DNA of 12,578 nt from Deltaproteobacteria bacterium UBA3076 (lineage in GTDB: Bacteria; Desulfobacterota; Dissulfuribacteria; Dissulfuribacterales; UBA3076). The stretch spans positions 1 to 12,578 of the forward strand of contig DFBQ01000127.1 in assembly GCA_002367355.1 (NCBI GenBank), given 5' to 3'. Each line of letters begins with the position of its first letter. The stretch's first letter is position 1. A model generated the notes under the pieces. The model saw only the letters and a list, made by a program, of their open reading frames with translations. It was not told the origin of the DNA and ran no database searches. Shown piece after piece: positions 1-7,648 of this stretch. Made by a program: the position numbers and the translations under genes.

Positions 1-291
1 CTCACTATGGGTCTGGCGACTTTGCATCCGGTAATGCCGGAGGGAATCGGTGCGATATTCTTTGTCCATGTGGCGCTTATAAGTACTCTGTTTGCGTATT
101 TCCCCTTCAGTAAATTGATGCATGCCGGGGGCGTGTTCCTCAGCCCGGGGAGAAATTTGGCAAACACCAACCGTGCCAAGATGCATGTCAATCCATGGGA
201 ATACCCTGTCAAAATCCATCCCTATGAAGATTATGAAAATGAATTCAGAGAAAAAATGAAAGAAGCCGGAATACCAGTGGAGAGGGAATAG
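1..291 (+). CDS. dsrM: DsrM, C-terminal part (membrane cytochrome b subunit of DsrMKJOP), partial at window edge
   Basis: The reading frame is open from base 1 to the TAG at 289-291, giving the last 96 residues; the ATG at 7 is internal, not the start. DsrM is a NarI-like cytochrome b that binds heme in the membrane and passes electrons between the quinone pool and DsrK. What is visible is the last hydrophobic helix (about residues 18-40 of the fragment, FFVHVALISTLFAYFPFSKL), followed by the HAGGVFLSP and NLANTNRAK segments typical of the DsrM C-terminus, then a charged cytoplasmic tail. Heme-ligand histidines of the earlier helices lie outside the window. The stop codon is three bases before the dsrK ATG, so the two are co-translated members of one operon. 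The family assignment rests on the tail plus the immediate dsrKJOP context. Confidence 0.9.
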   Translation, partial: LTMGLATLHPVMPEGIGAIFFVHVALISTLFAYFPFSKLMHAGGVFLSPGRNLANTNRAKMHVNPWEYPVKIHPYEDYENEFREKMKEAGIPVERE

Positions 292-294
292 AAA

Positions 295-1917
295 ATGGCG
301 AAGAATCCTGAATACTATGAGTCGCTGAATATTGATTATAAACCGCCTCGTGGCAACTGGATGGATCGTCCTGTTGATATCAAGAAAGGTATTTATTGCT
401 ATCCAGCCAGACCGGTTGTGTTGGAAAATGTCGGGATGAACGATCGAAGCGACTGGGGAAAGTACTGGGTAATCGAAGACGAGGACTGGGAACTCCCTGA
501 TGACTGGAAGGAGCGGTTTCTCAATAAAATGAGGGACATGCTCGGCAAGTATCGTACGTTTAAGATATATATGGATATTTGTGTCAGGTGCGGTGCCTGT
601 GCGGATAAGTGTCATTATTTCCTCGGCAGCGGAGACCCAATGAACATGCCTGTTATGCGGGCGGAGTTGTTGAGATCGATATATAGGGGCGAGTTCACTA
701 AAATGGGTAAGATGCTGGGGCGCCTTGTAGGTGCAAGAAAGCTTACTAAAAAAGCGTTAAAGCAGCTCTGGTATTATATGTTTCAGTGCAGTGAATGCCG
801 TCGATGCTCGGTCTTTTGCCCTTATGGGATAGATACTGCGGAAATCACCATTATGGGCAGGGAGATTATGAACGAACTCGGTATGAATATCGCCTGGGTT
901 CAGGAGTCGGTTTCAAAATGTATTCATACCGGTAATCACCTCGGCCTCCAGCCCCAGGCATATAAAGAGTGTATCGATGCCATGCTGTGGGATATTGAGG
1001 ATAATGTGGGCATCAAATTCGAACCCACTTTCAATAGAAAAGGTGCGGAGATCCTCTTTGTTACCCCATCGGGCGATGTGTTTGCCGATCCGGGCATATT
1101 CACTCTTGCGGGTTATTTGATGCTCTTTGAACATCTCGGTCTTGATTACACATGGAGTACCTACGCGTCCGAGGGTGGGGATTTCGGTTACTTTACCGCT
1201 AATGAAATGGCAAAACGTATGAACGGCAAGATATACGCTGAGGCCAAACGTTTAGGGGTCAAGTGGATCTTGGGCGGTGAATGCGGCCATATGTGGCGGG
1301 TCCTGAACCAGTATATGACCACATGGCACGGTCCCATAGACTTCCTTGAGGAGCCGGTGTCCCCCATAACAGGGACAAAGTTCGAGAATGCCAAGGCCCA
1401 TAAGATGGTTCATATCATGGAGTTTACGGCCGACCTGATCAAAAACAACAAACTCAAACTTGACCCGAGCCGTAACGATCAGCTCAGGGTTACGTTCCAT
1501 GATTCCTGCAATCCTGCCAGGGGTTTGGGAATGCTTGAAGAGCCTCGTTATGTCATCAAGAATGTCTGCAACCACTTCTACGAAATGCCTGAGAATACCA
1601 TCAGGGAGCAGACTTACTGCTGTGGGAGCGGGTCCGGTCTGAATGCCTCTGAGAATATGGAACTTCGGCTGAGGGGCGGCTTTCCAAGGCAGAATGCTCT
1701 CAGGTACGTGGCGGACAAGTACGGGGTAAACATGCTTGCCTGTATGTGTGCCATTGACAGGGCGGCTTTACCCCCGGCGGCCCAATATTGGAATCCGGAT
1801 GTCGGAGTCTGCGGAATTACCGAGTTGGTGGCCAATGCCCTGATCATGGACGGAGAAGGCCCGAGGACACATAATATACGCGGCTTCGAGATCGCAACAT
1901 GGGAACCGGAACCATAA
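295..1917 (+). CDS. dsrK: DsrK, catalytic HdrD-like Fe-S subunit of the DsrMKJOP complex
   Basis: 540 residues, cytoplasmic, no signal peptide or membrane segment. DsrK is related to heterodisulfide reductase subunit HdrD and is thought to reduce the DsrC trisulfide made by DsrAB. Two ferredoxin-type [4Fe-4S] motifs are visible: C96-C99-C102-C106 (CVRCGACADKC) and C165-C168-C171-C175 (CSECRRCSVFC, followed by PYGID). The C-terminal half carries the cysteine-rich region expected to hold the noncubane catalytic cluster: C330 (GGECGHMWR), C405 (HDSCNPARG), the pair C442-C443 (YCCGSGSG), and C483/C485 (LACMCAID). The ATG at 295 follows the dsrM stop after three bases. Length and motif order fit full-length DsrK; nothing looks broken. 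A 67-base gap then precedes dsrJ. Confidence 0.96.
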   Translation: MAKNPEYYESLNIDYKPPRGNWMDRPVDIKKGIYCYPARPVVLENVGMNDRSDWGKYWVIEDEDWELPDDWKERFLNKMRDMLGKYRTFKIYMDICVRCGACADKCHYFLGSGDPMNMPVMRAELLRSIYRGEFTKMGKMLGRLVGARKLTKKALKQLWYYMFQCSECRRCSVFCPYGIDTAEITIMGREIMNELGMNIAWVQESVSKCIHTGNHLGLQPQAYKECIDAMLWDIEDNVGIKFEPTFNRKGAEILFVTPSGDVFADPGIFTLAGYLMLFEHLGLDYTWSTYASEGGDFGYFTANEMAKRMNGKIYAEAKRLGVKWILGGECGHMWRVLNQYMTTWHGPIDFLEEPVSPITGTKFENAKAHKMVHIMEFTADLIKNNKLKLDPSRNDQLRVTFHDSCNPARGLGMLEEPRYVIKNVCNHFYEMPENTIREQTYCCGSGSGLNASENMELRLRGGFPRQNALRYVADKYGVNMLACMCAIDRAALPPAAQYWNPDVGVCGITELVANALIMDGEGPRTHNIRGFEIATWEPEP

Positions 1918-1968
1918 TCAGTGTTCGGGGAAGAGACAATAGTACTACGCGAGGAAGAGATCCCGGGT

Positions 1969-1975
1969 AAGGAGG
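1969..1975 (+). promoter_or_regulatory. Strong ribosome binding site of dsrJ
   Basis: AAGGAGG at 1969-1975 sits nine bases before the ATG at 1985. It fixes the dsrJ start. The 67-base dsrK-dsrJ gap is the largest within the dsrMKJOP run, and I see no terminator hairpin in it. Confidence 0.75.
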
Positions 1976-1984
1976 AACAAGAGG

Positions 1985-2434
1985 ATGTATGACGCTTGGA
2001 AGATCTTAGTAGGGCTTGCTATCTTTTTGGGCCTGTTTACTTTCGCATTCTGGATGAATGCGGTGAATGCTGGGAGTGTGGGAAAGGCCGCTCCCGTGCC
2101 TGAGCCGAAGATCGACACGCCGGAGATCAAGAAAATGCCCGAGGCCGAAAGGAAGTGCGTAGAGGACAAACATTTTATGCGGACTACGCACATGCAGCTA
2201 ATTAATGACTGGCGTGATGAGGCCCTCAGGGAGAATAACAGGGAGTATATCAACGAGAAGGGAGTAAAGTACGTTATCAGTCTTCAGAATACGTGCATGA
2301 AGTGCCATTCCAACAAGAAGGAGTTCTGCGATAAGTGTCATGACTATGCAGGGGTTTCGCCTTACTGCTGGGACTGTCACATAGTGCCGGCAGAAGAACC
2401 AAAAGAAGAGCCAAAAGGGGAAGAGTCGTCATGA
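1985..2434 (+). CDS. dsrJ: DsrJ, membrane-anchored periplasmic triheme cytochrome c
   Basis: 149 residues. An N-terminal hydrophobic anchor (about residues 7-27, ILVGLAIFLGLFTFAFWMNAV) places the rest in the periplasm. Three c-type heme motifs are clustered near the C-terminus: C104-C107-H108 (CMKCH), C115-C118-H119 (CDKCH) and C128-C131-H132 (CWDCH). Upstream, C58 lies in a KCVEDKHFMRTTHM segment; in characterised DsrJ proteins a conserved cysteine in the N-terminal part has been proposed as an unusual distal ligand of one heme, and C58 is the candidate here. The tail is acidic and proline-rich (EEPKEEPKGEESS). DsrJ and DsrO are the periplasmic electron-transfer part of the complex. The TGA stop overlaps the dsrO start as ATGA at 2431-2434, a sign of translational coupling. 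Confidence 0.95.
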   Translation: MYDAWKILVGLAIFLGLFTFAFWMNAVNAGSVGKAAPVPEPKIDTPEIKKMPEAERKCVEDKHFMRTTHMQLINDWRDEALRENNREYINEKGVKYVISLQNTCMKCHSNKKEFCDKCHDYAGVSPYCWDCHIVPAEEPKEEPKGEESS

Positions 2435-3237
2435 GCATGGATAGAAGACAATTCATAAAGATAGCCGGGATGTCTACCCTATTCGGCCTGGGGGGCAAGG
2501 GTGCGTTTGAACTTCTCCGCCCTGGCGCGCTTGATGCTGCAGAGCACGGTCACGGCCATGGGGCACCGGCCCCTGAAGAGCCTGCAGAGGCGGCTATACG
2601 TTGGGGAATGACCATTGACGTTGAAAAGTGCTCAGAACCCGGGGTTGTTGATAAGTGTATAAAGGCCTGCCATTCTACACACAACATACCTGATTTTGGG
2701 AATTCAAAGAACCAAGTGAAGTGGCTGTGGCAGGATGACTATGAGCATACCTTTGCAGGGAATGAAAACGAATATATGGACGATCACGTGAAGGAACTTC
2801 CGTTCCTGTGTTTGTGCAACCACTGTGATGAGCCGCCCTGTGTAAGGGTATGTCCCACCCAGGCCACATTCAAGAGGCCTGATGGGGTCGTGGCCATGGA
2901 CTATCACCGATGTATCGGGTGTCGATTCTGCATGGCTGCATGTCCGTATGGCTCCCGCAGTTTCAACTGGTTTGATCCCAGGAATGCGCTTAATCAGAAG
3001 GAATACAATATGGAATTCCCCACCCGGATGAGGGGAGTGGTGGAAAAATGCAATTTCTGTGTGGAAAGGCTTGCGAAGAACCAGATGCCTGCATGCGTTG
3101 AGGCTGCACCACAGGCCCTAGCCTTTGGGAACCTGGCAGACCCTGATTCCAATGTGAGGCAGATCCTGCGCAAGCGAAGTTCCATGAGGCGTAAGTTAGA
3201 ACTCGGCACAAAGCCGTCAGTCTTTTATTTAGTGTGA
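2431..3237 (+). CDS. dsrO: DsrO, Tat-exported periplasmic ferredoxin-like subunit
   Basis: 268 residues. A twin-arginine signal is clear (DRRQFIK, R5-R6), then a hydrophobic stretch to about residue 27 and a possible cleavage site near ALDA (33-36), followed by a short histidine-rich HGHGHG segment. Fe-S motifs of the NrfC/TMO type follow: C67, C76, C80; C129-C132-C137-C141; C161-C164-C167-C171; and C207-C210-C222. The last motif ends CVEAAP, with alanine at 226 where related ferredoxins have cysteine (CVEAC), and the first motif has only three cysteines. Three [4Fe-4S] clusters look complete and the fourth looks degenerate. DsrO is expected to pass electrons between DsrJ and the quinone-interacting DsrP. 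The start overlaps the dsrJ stop; an alternative ATG two codons on (2437) would keep the Tat motif. Confidence 0.95.
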   Translation: MSMDRRQFIKIAGMSTLFGLGGKGAFELLRPGALDAAEHGHGHGAPAPEEPAEAAIRWGMTIDVEKCSEPGVVDKCIKACHSTHNIPDFGNSKNQVKWLWQDDYEHTFAGNENEYMDDHVKELPFLCLCNHCDEPPCVRVCPTQATFKRPDGVVAMDYHRCIGCRFCMAACPYGSRSFNWFDPRNALNQKEYNMEFPTRMRGVVEKCNFCVERLAKNQMPACVEAAPQALAFGNLADPDSNVRQILRKRSSMRRKLELGTKPSVFYLV

Positions 3238-3247
3238 GGATGATGCC

Positions 3248-4408
3248 ATGATAGAAAAGGCTTTAAAGGGTGAACCTAGATACTATATGTGGTTAGTTTT
3301 TCTGCTGGGCATCATTGGTGTCGGCATGGGGTGTTGGTTCTACCAGCTCCATAAAGGTTTGGGAATTACAGGAATGGGCAGGGATATCTCGTGGGGTGTC
3401 TATATTGCCCAGTTCACATACCTGGTCGGAGTGGCCGCATCTGCTGTGATGATTGTAATACCTCTGTATCTTCACGACTATAAGAAATATGGAAAGCTGG
3501 TAGTCTTTGGTGAGTTCCTGGCCATTGCAGCAGTAACCATGTGTATGCTCTTTATAGTGGTGGATGTAGGACAGCCACAGAGGATGCTCAATGTGTTGCT
3601 CCATCCCACGCCCAACTCCATACTTTTCTACGACATGATCGTGCTGGTCGGGTATCTTTGTATCAATATAATTGTCGGGTATAATTGTCTGTTGGCCGAC
3701 GCGAGTCATAGGCCGCATCCGGGGTGGGTAAAGCCGTTTATTTATCTTTCCATACCTTGGGCAGTCAGCATTCATACAGTGACGGCGTTTCTGTACGCCG
3801 GTCTTCCTGGAAGGCATTTGTGGCTTACAGCCGTAATGGCTCCCAGATTTCTTGCATCGGCCTTTGCATCCGGTCCGGCATTGCTGGTACTGGTGCTTCT
3901 TATAATAAGCAGGGTCAGCAAGTTCGATCCGGGAAGAGATGCCTTGCAGACAGTAGCCAAGACTATATGTTATGCCATGATCATAAACCTGTTCCTGGTG
4001 GGTATGGAGATATTCACAGCCTTTTACAGCAATATCCCAGGGCACATGCATCCGCTTCAATACCTGTTTGTTGGTCTGCACGGTCATGGCAAGATTGTTG
4101 CCTGGATGTGGACTGCTGCTCCATTTGCGTTTATTGGAGTGATTTTGTTGCTGATCCCGCCTGCCCGAAGGCACCATGGGATCCTGGCCTTTGCCTGTGC
4201 ATCGGTATTCATAGCCTGCTGGATCGATAAGGGCGTGGCACTTGTTATCGGTGGATTCATCCCCAATCCTTTTGACAGGATTGTAGAATACTCGGCCACC
4301 TTCCCTGAGATATCCATTACGCTGGCCATCTGGGCGATCGGGGCATTGATACTTACTGTCCTTCACAAGGTTGCAATTACGGTCAGAGAGGAACAGGCCT
4401 CAACATAA
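3248..4408 (+). CDS. dsrP: DsrP, NrfD-type integral membrane quinone-interacting subunit
   Basis: 386 residues with about ten strongly hydrophobic segments spread over the whole length (for example near residues 14-34, 52-76, 86-108, 125-147, 190-220, 235-260, 280-302 and 350-375). The pattern and motifs such as GMGRDISWGVYI, VDVGQPQRM and HPTPNSILFYD belong to the NrfD/PsrC/HybB family, whose members exchange electrons with quinones and carry no heme. DsrP pairs with the periplasmic ferredoxin-like DsrO, forming the second membrane module of DsrMKJOP. A GAGGA sequence at 3236-3240, overlapping the dsrO stop, serves as ribosome binding site seven bases before the ATG at 3248. It is the last gene before an intrinsic terminator. 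Large antisense and alternate-frame open readings overlap it but are codon-composition shadows. Confidence 0.95.
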   Translation: MIEKALKGEPRYYMWLVFLLGIIGVGMGCWFYQLHKGLGITGMGRDISWGVYIAQFTYLVGVAASAVMIVIPLYLHDYKKYGKLVVFGEFLAIAAVTMCMLFIVVDVGQPQRMLNVLLHPTPNSILFYDMIVLVGYLCINIIVGYNCLLADASHRPHPGWVKPFIYLSIPWAVSIHTVTAFLYAGLPGRHLWLTAVMAPRFLASAFASGPALLVLVLLIISRVSKFDPGRDALQTVAKTICYAMIINLFLVGMEIFTAFYSNIPGHMHPLQYLFVGLHGHGKIVAWMWTAAPFAFIGVILLLIPPARRHHGILAFACASVFIACWIDKGVALVIGGFIPNPFDRIVEYSATFPEISITLAIWAIGALILTVLHKVAITVREEQAST

Positions 4409-4432
4409 GATAAAGCCTCATAAAACAGCATT

Positions 4433-4466
4433 AAAAGCCCGCCGGATATGGCGGGCTTTTTATTTA
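4433..4466 (+). terminator. Intrinsic terminator of the dsrMKJOP operon
   Basis: An 11-bp perfect stem pairs AAAAGCCCGCC (4433-4443) with GGCGGGCTTTT (4450-4460) around the 6-base loop GGATAT, followed by TATTTAT. It lies 24 bases after the dsrP stop. The flanking A and T runs could also let it work weakly on the other strand. Confidence 0.9.
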
Positions 4467-4483
4467 TCCAGATACCTAAACTA

Positions 4484-5683
4484 ATGGTTATCAAATATTT
4501 ATTTTCTGCACCAAAAAGGGATATCCCTGTTGGTGCTGACGATCTTCAACGGCCTTTCTTGATCAGTGTAGGGGAAAGGCATCCTTTCCTGACCCTGGGC
4601 AACTATTTAGAGGCAATTAAGGACTTTATTATGAGGGACCATGGGAGACCTTTGACCACAGTCCTTCGTGAGCATTTAAGGAGTGATGTTGGCCCTGATA
4701 GTATCCATGAAATACTGATTCGCACTGAAAAGCATGGAGCGCTGTACCATTTGGCAAGTGTAGAGGTATTCTGCGGAGAGCGGTCAATGAAGATGTGCGT
4801 CAGCACTGCTGTTTCTGCGAATGCTAAGGCTTGGCTGAAGCATGAATTTGATCTGCTAAAATATTTGAATTCAACATCCGCCCCTCCCTATCTGCCAGTG
4901 CCGCACTTTGAGGGAGATGTCAAGGTTCGGTCCGATTATGGGAATGAATCCCTGTCCATGTTTTTAACAGAATGGTTTGAAAACTATTACGAATGGCATC
5001 TTTCAATGGATGAAAAAGGCGAAAAACAAGGGGTTTGCGTCTGGGATCTGAAAAACGGGCACTGGTTTGCATCAAATAAGGAGGCGTTTGAAATTTTCAG
5101 ACAGGCCTCAAAAATCCTCACCCTTTATTATGATACCCGCGACTTTAACCAGATCTATCCATGGCATCATGCGGCCGGTGATTTCATAGTCAGGAGGAAG
5201 GATGGAATCATTGATGTAAAACTCACGACAGCCAGGAAATATGAGCCAATCATGTTATTTTCATCAAAGGATACCATCGATCCAGCGGTGGCATTAACAT
5301 ATTTTTTCTTGAACCTGTCAATCAGAATGCGGCTGGATAGATTGGATGGCGTGGGTGTTAGGGCCTGGGCCGATGGTTTTTCATTGAGGGCTCTAATACA
5401 AGGGTTCTTCGAGGGCTTGCGGATCATGGAGGCCGATGGCAGATACGGCCTTGGTCAGGTCAGGGACTTGCTTTCTCTGTTTAAAGGGTTTGACCAGGAA
5501 GAGCTTGCAGGGCTTTTTTATCCGCTGTTGGACATGTACGCGAAAGAAGATCCAGGGGATTTTTCAGTAATACAGGCCAACTTGGGAAGTCACACGAAAG
5601 AGCTATACGAGGTTATCCAGAGCTTTTATTTAAGAGACGATCAAATGAACATCGAACATCGAACGCCCAACGTCGAATGTTGA
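4484..5683 (+). CDS. Uncharacterised protein with kinase/aminoglycoside-phosphotransferase-like features, possibly a pseudokinase
   Basis: I do not recognise a named family. An in-frame ATG at 4448 lies inside the dsrP terminator hairpin, so I place the start at the ATG at 4484 (400 residues); no Shine-Dalgarno sequence is visible before it. The layout resembles a kinase-like fold: a beta-rich stretch with a lysine in a VEVFxxxRSMKMCV context (K103), a following helix with E121 (KHEFDLLKYL), a hinge-like FLTEWFENYYEW segment, then HHAAGDF (H228-D233) where such enzymes have HGDxxxxN, and D244 in IIDVKLTTARKY where a DFG-like aspartate would sit. The catalytic loop lacks the usual Asn, so it may be inactive. 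The rest is helical. No signal peptide or membrane helix is seen. The last dozen codons, including the stop, lie in a repeat element. The fold assignment is inference; the gene itself is convincing. Confidence 0.7.
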   Translation: MVIKYLFSAPKRDIPVGADDLQRPFLISVGERHPFLTLGNYLEAIKDFIMRDHGRPLTTVLREHLRSDVGPDSIHEILIRTEKHGALYHLASVEVFCGERSMKMCVSTAVSANAKAWLKHEFDLLKYLNSTSAPPYLPVPHFEGDVKVRSDYGNESLSMFLTEWFENYYEWHLSMDEKGEKQGVCVWDLKNGHWFASNKEAFEIFRQASKILTLYYDTRDFNQIYPWHHAAGDFIVRRKDGIIDVKLTTARKYEPIMLFSSKDTIDPAVALTYFFLNLSIRMRLDRLDGVGVRAWADGFSLRALIQGFFEGLRIMEADGRYGLGQVRDLLSLFKGFDQEELAGLFYPLLDMYAKEDPGDFSVIQANLGSHTKELYEVIQSFYLRDDQMNIEHRTPNVEC

Positions 5684-5754
5684 ATAGGGAAAGCGGCTGA
5701 AAATGAACGGAAATAGCAGTTGGTTCGGTATTCGTTGGACGTTCATCTTTTAAA
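5643..5754. repeat. Heptad-repeat inverted element overlapping the 3' end of the kinase-like gene
   Basis: The left arm begins AAATGAAC and continues as 7-base units AACATCG, AACATCG, AACGCCC, AACGTCG, AATGTTG (5648-5682). The right arm, read on the minus strand from 5754, begins TTTAAAAGATGAAC and continues AACGTCC, AACGAAT, ACCGAAC (5743 back to 5723). The arms are therefore imperfect inverted copies about 40 bases apart. The stop codon TGA (5681-5683) of the preceding gene lies inside the left arm, and the arm encodes that protein's tail NIEHRTPNVEC. I recall EHRT/NVE-like tails on other bacterial hypothetical proteins, which suggests a dispersed repeat, but copies elsewhere in this genome cannot be seen from here. 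Confidence 0.7.
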
Positions 5755-5757
5755 TTC

Positions 5758-5797
5758 TTGAGGATGCTTTGATGGCAAAAGTATGTTAAATTAATAA
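5758..5797 (+). promoter_or_regulatory. Possible sigma-70-type promoter for the TPR-HEAT-TPR cassette
   Basis: The AT-rich stretch upstream of 5846 offers two weak candidates: TTGAGG (5758-5763) with an 18-base spacer to TATGTT (5782-5787), and TTGATG (5769-5774) with a 17-base spacer to TAATAA (5792-5797). A short palindrome (TAAATT-AATA-AATTTA, 5787-5802) overlaps the second and might bind a regulator. Matches are partial, so this is a placement of the likely promoter region more than a defined site. Confidence 0.3.
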
Positions 5798-5845
5798 ATT
5801 TATGTCAGATCAAACTATAGTGTATTCAAATATAAGGAGGCGTTT

Positions 5846-6502
5846 ATGACCCGTCCGCCGCGAGATAATTCCACCCGGCAAAATCAATTGATTAAAGATC
5901 TTGAAAAAGAGATGGAGAATAATCGGAAGTCCGTCATTGCGGCCCTCAGGCTCGGAATGGTTTACCACAATGCAGAGAGACTGGAGGATGCAGAAATCGT
6001 CTTCGAGTATGGCCTGAAATTAGATCCATTGTCTTTTGAGATACGGCTCAACCTGAGCACACTCTATTTCCAGATGGGTAGACTTGATGACGGCATAAAC
6101 GAGAGCAAAGAGGCACTCAAGATTCGCCCCGAGTCTACTGAGGCCATGGCTAATATAGGTGCCGCCTACATTCATACGCAGAGATGGAAGGATGCGGCAG
6201 AATATTTCAATAAGGCCCTTGAGATCAAACCGGAAATGATTACTGTCCTGGCGAATCTCGTCACTGTCAACATGGAACTCGATGATTTGGACAGCGCCAT
6301 TGCAGCCGGGAAAAAAGTCGTCAGTCTGGCCCCTAAATTTGGGGTCGCCCACAATAACCTCGCTGTTGCCTACTACTACCACGGGGATTATGACCTGTCC
6401 CTTGATCACCTTGAGAAGGCCAGAAAGATAGGATACGAGGTTTCTCCTCAGTTTGTGGAGATGGTCTCTGCCAAGGCGGAGTCAAAGAGAGAGGGAGGCT
6501 AG
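5846..6502 (+). CDS. Tetratricopeptide-repeat protein, first gene of a three-gene cassette
   Basis: 218 residues made almost entirely of TPR helices. About five repeats can be read at roughly 30-61, 64-95, 98-129, 132-163 and 166-197, with the usual small and aromatic positions (for example AMANIGAAYIHTQRWKDAAE and AHNNLAVAYYYHGDYDLSLD) and a Pro at repeat ends (LKLDP, LKIRP, LEIKP, SLAP). There is no signal peptide or transmembrane helix, so it should act in the cytoplasm as a protein-protein interaction scaffold. A near-perfect AAGGAGG (5834-5840) five bases before the ATG at 5846 fixes the start and suggests strong translation. The next gene starts nine bases after its stop, so they are probably co-transcribed. 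The binding partner is unknown. Confidence 0.88.
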   Translation: MTRPPRDNSTRQNQLIKDLEKEMENNRKSVIAALRLGMVYHNAERLEDAEIVFEYGLKLDPLSFEIRLNLSTLYFQMGRLDDGINESKEALKIRPESTEAMANIGAAYIHTQRWKDAAEYFNKALEIKPEMITVLANLVTVNMELDDLDSAIAAGKKVVSLAPKFGVAHNNLAVAYYYHGDYDLSLDHLEKARKIGYEVSPQFVEMVSAKAESKREGG

Positions 6503-6511
6503 ATCAAATCC

Positions 6512-7642
6512 ATGGCAAGGGGAAGGAGTGCTTATAAGCCCGTCTGTCCATTCTGTGGCAGTCCCATTGATCGTCCAAAGAAGGTGGAGCCAAGGAGACT
6601 TGGAGACTTTGACTGCGGCGCATGCGAGTGTGGAGCAGTATATGTATACGATGTCACAGGGCACAATCTTGGTGCAGCCTGGGTTGAGGCAATTGGCTTT
6701 GCCTGCAATGATGACTGGGATTTGGCGTGGAGTCTTATGCCAGGAGAGGACTATCAGGATGCCTTTTTAGAGAATTATGATATTGAGTCCCACCTTGTTC
6801 AACCCACCGGCCGGACAAAGGACGACAGAGTAGTAAAGGCCGCGCTCGTCTTTATTAGAATGGCAAAAGATGTTCGTGAGGTCACACATGAGGGTGTCAG
6901 AGAGAAGCTGGAATTACTCTCAGAGCCCCGGATTTCTGCTGAAGAAAGAGATAGGGCCTATTTGGAAAGGAGATCACGTCGGTACTCCAAACAGGAGGTC
7001 AAGGCCCTTGTACAGTTAGGAGAGGTTGAAAAAATCACGGCAATGGCCCTTGAAGACCCCTTGGTTTTAAGAAAGATTCAAGGCCTTCTGTATTCAACAG
7101 ATGAGATGTTGATGTGGAAGGCAATTACCACACTGGGGGCAGTAGCAGGGGCTTTGGCCACAGACAGGCCTACCCTTGTGGGTGACCTGGTCAGGAGGCT
7201 CCTTCTGGCCAGCGGCGACTCAGCAGCCACGAACTGGGGATCCATAGAGACAATAGGCGAAATAATACGTGCTCAACCTAAGATATATGGCTCATTCTTG
7301 CGGCACATACTTGGATTCATAAATGATCCGCCCTCTTGTCCGGCTGTACTTTGGGCAATTGGCCGTATTGGTGAATTATATCCGCGAGTTGTGAGGTCCA
7401 GCGAATTTTTTGGCTTATTTGCCCTGCTGAAGAATCCCGAGCCGAAGATACGGGGCCTTGCAGTGTGGGCATTTGGCCGCATGAAAGCCAAGGAGGCGTT
7501 GAAGACCATACAAGGAATGATGGACGATACCGAGGAACTCAGACTTTTTGATGGACATTCCATCATATACAAAACCGTGGGGGAGCTGGCTAGAGAGGCT
7601 GTCGAGCGTATTGAGGGCCGGTCAGCCACTGACCAGGAGTGA
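6512..7642 (+). CDS. Zinc-ribbon plus HEAT-like repeat protein (resembles the DVU0298 family)
   Basis: 376 residues. The N-terminus holds a putative zinc ribbon: C12-P-F-C15, then C35-G-A-C38-E-C40. A middle section (about 50-155) is unassigned. From about 160 onward there are HEAT-like helical pairs, with phrases such as MLMWKAITTLGAVAG, SCPAVLWAIGRIGE and PEPKIRGLAVWAFGRMKA at similar spacing. The region beginning YSKQEVKALVQLGEVEKITAMA resembles what I remember of the DVU0298 family of sulfate reducers, known only as HEAT-repeat proteins of unknown function; that link is from memory. A GGAGG at 6494-6498 precedes the ATG at 6512 by 13 bases, a rather long spacing. The neighbours on both sides are TPR proteins six to nine bases away, so the three probably form one functional unit, perhaps an assembly or regulatory scaffold. 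Confidence 0.85.
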   Translation: MARGRSAYKPVCPFCGSPIDRPKKVEPRRLGDFDCGACECGAVYVYDVTGHNLGAAWVEAIGFACNDDWDLAWSLMPGEDYQDAFLENYDIESHLVQPTGRTKDDRVVKAALVFIRMAKDVREVTHEGVREKLELLSEPRISAEERDRAYLERRSRRYSKQEVKALVQLGEVEKITAMALEDPLVLRKIQGLLYSTDEMLMWKAITTLGAVAGALATDRPTLVGDLVRRLLLASGDSAATNWGSIETIGEIIRAQPKIYGSFLRHILGFINDPPSCPAVLWAIGRIGELYPRVVRSSEFFGLFALLKNPEPKIRGLAVWAFGRMKAKEALKTIQGMMDDTEELRLFDGHSIIYKTVGELAREAVERIEGRSATDQE

Positions 7643-7648
7643 GATGAA

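Noticed and set aside
3724..4230. A 168-codon plus-strand reading in another frame of dsrP
   Set aside because: It overlaps dsrP entirely, is rich in Ser and Cys with no motif, and lacks a credible ribosome site.
3293..4366. A 357-codon open reading on the minus strand opposite dsrP
   Set aside because: It is antisense to nearly all of a well-supported NrfD-type membrane gene, and its product is low-complexity (rich in His, Gln, Arg and Tyr) as expected from reading hydrophobic codons backwards. No ribosome site or family motif is seen.
4448..4483. Upstream ATG at 4448 as the start of the kinase-like gene
   Set aside because: It lies within the loop and 3' arm of the dsrP terminator hairpin, so a start there would be translated from terminator sequence and add an unrelated peptide.
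5643..5754. Insertion sequence or transposase remnant
   Set aside because: No transposase coding sequence or target-site duplication can be read; only a short inverted heptad element is supported.
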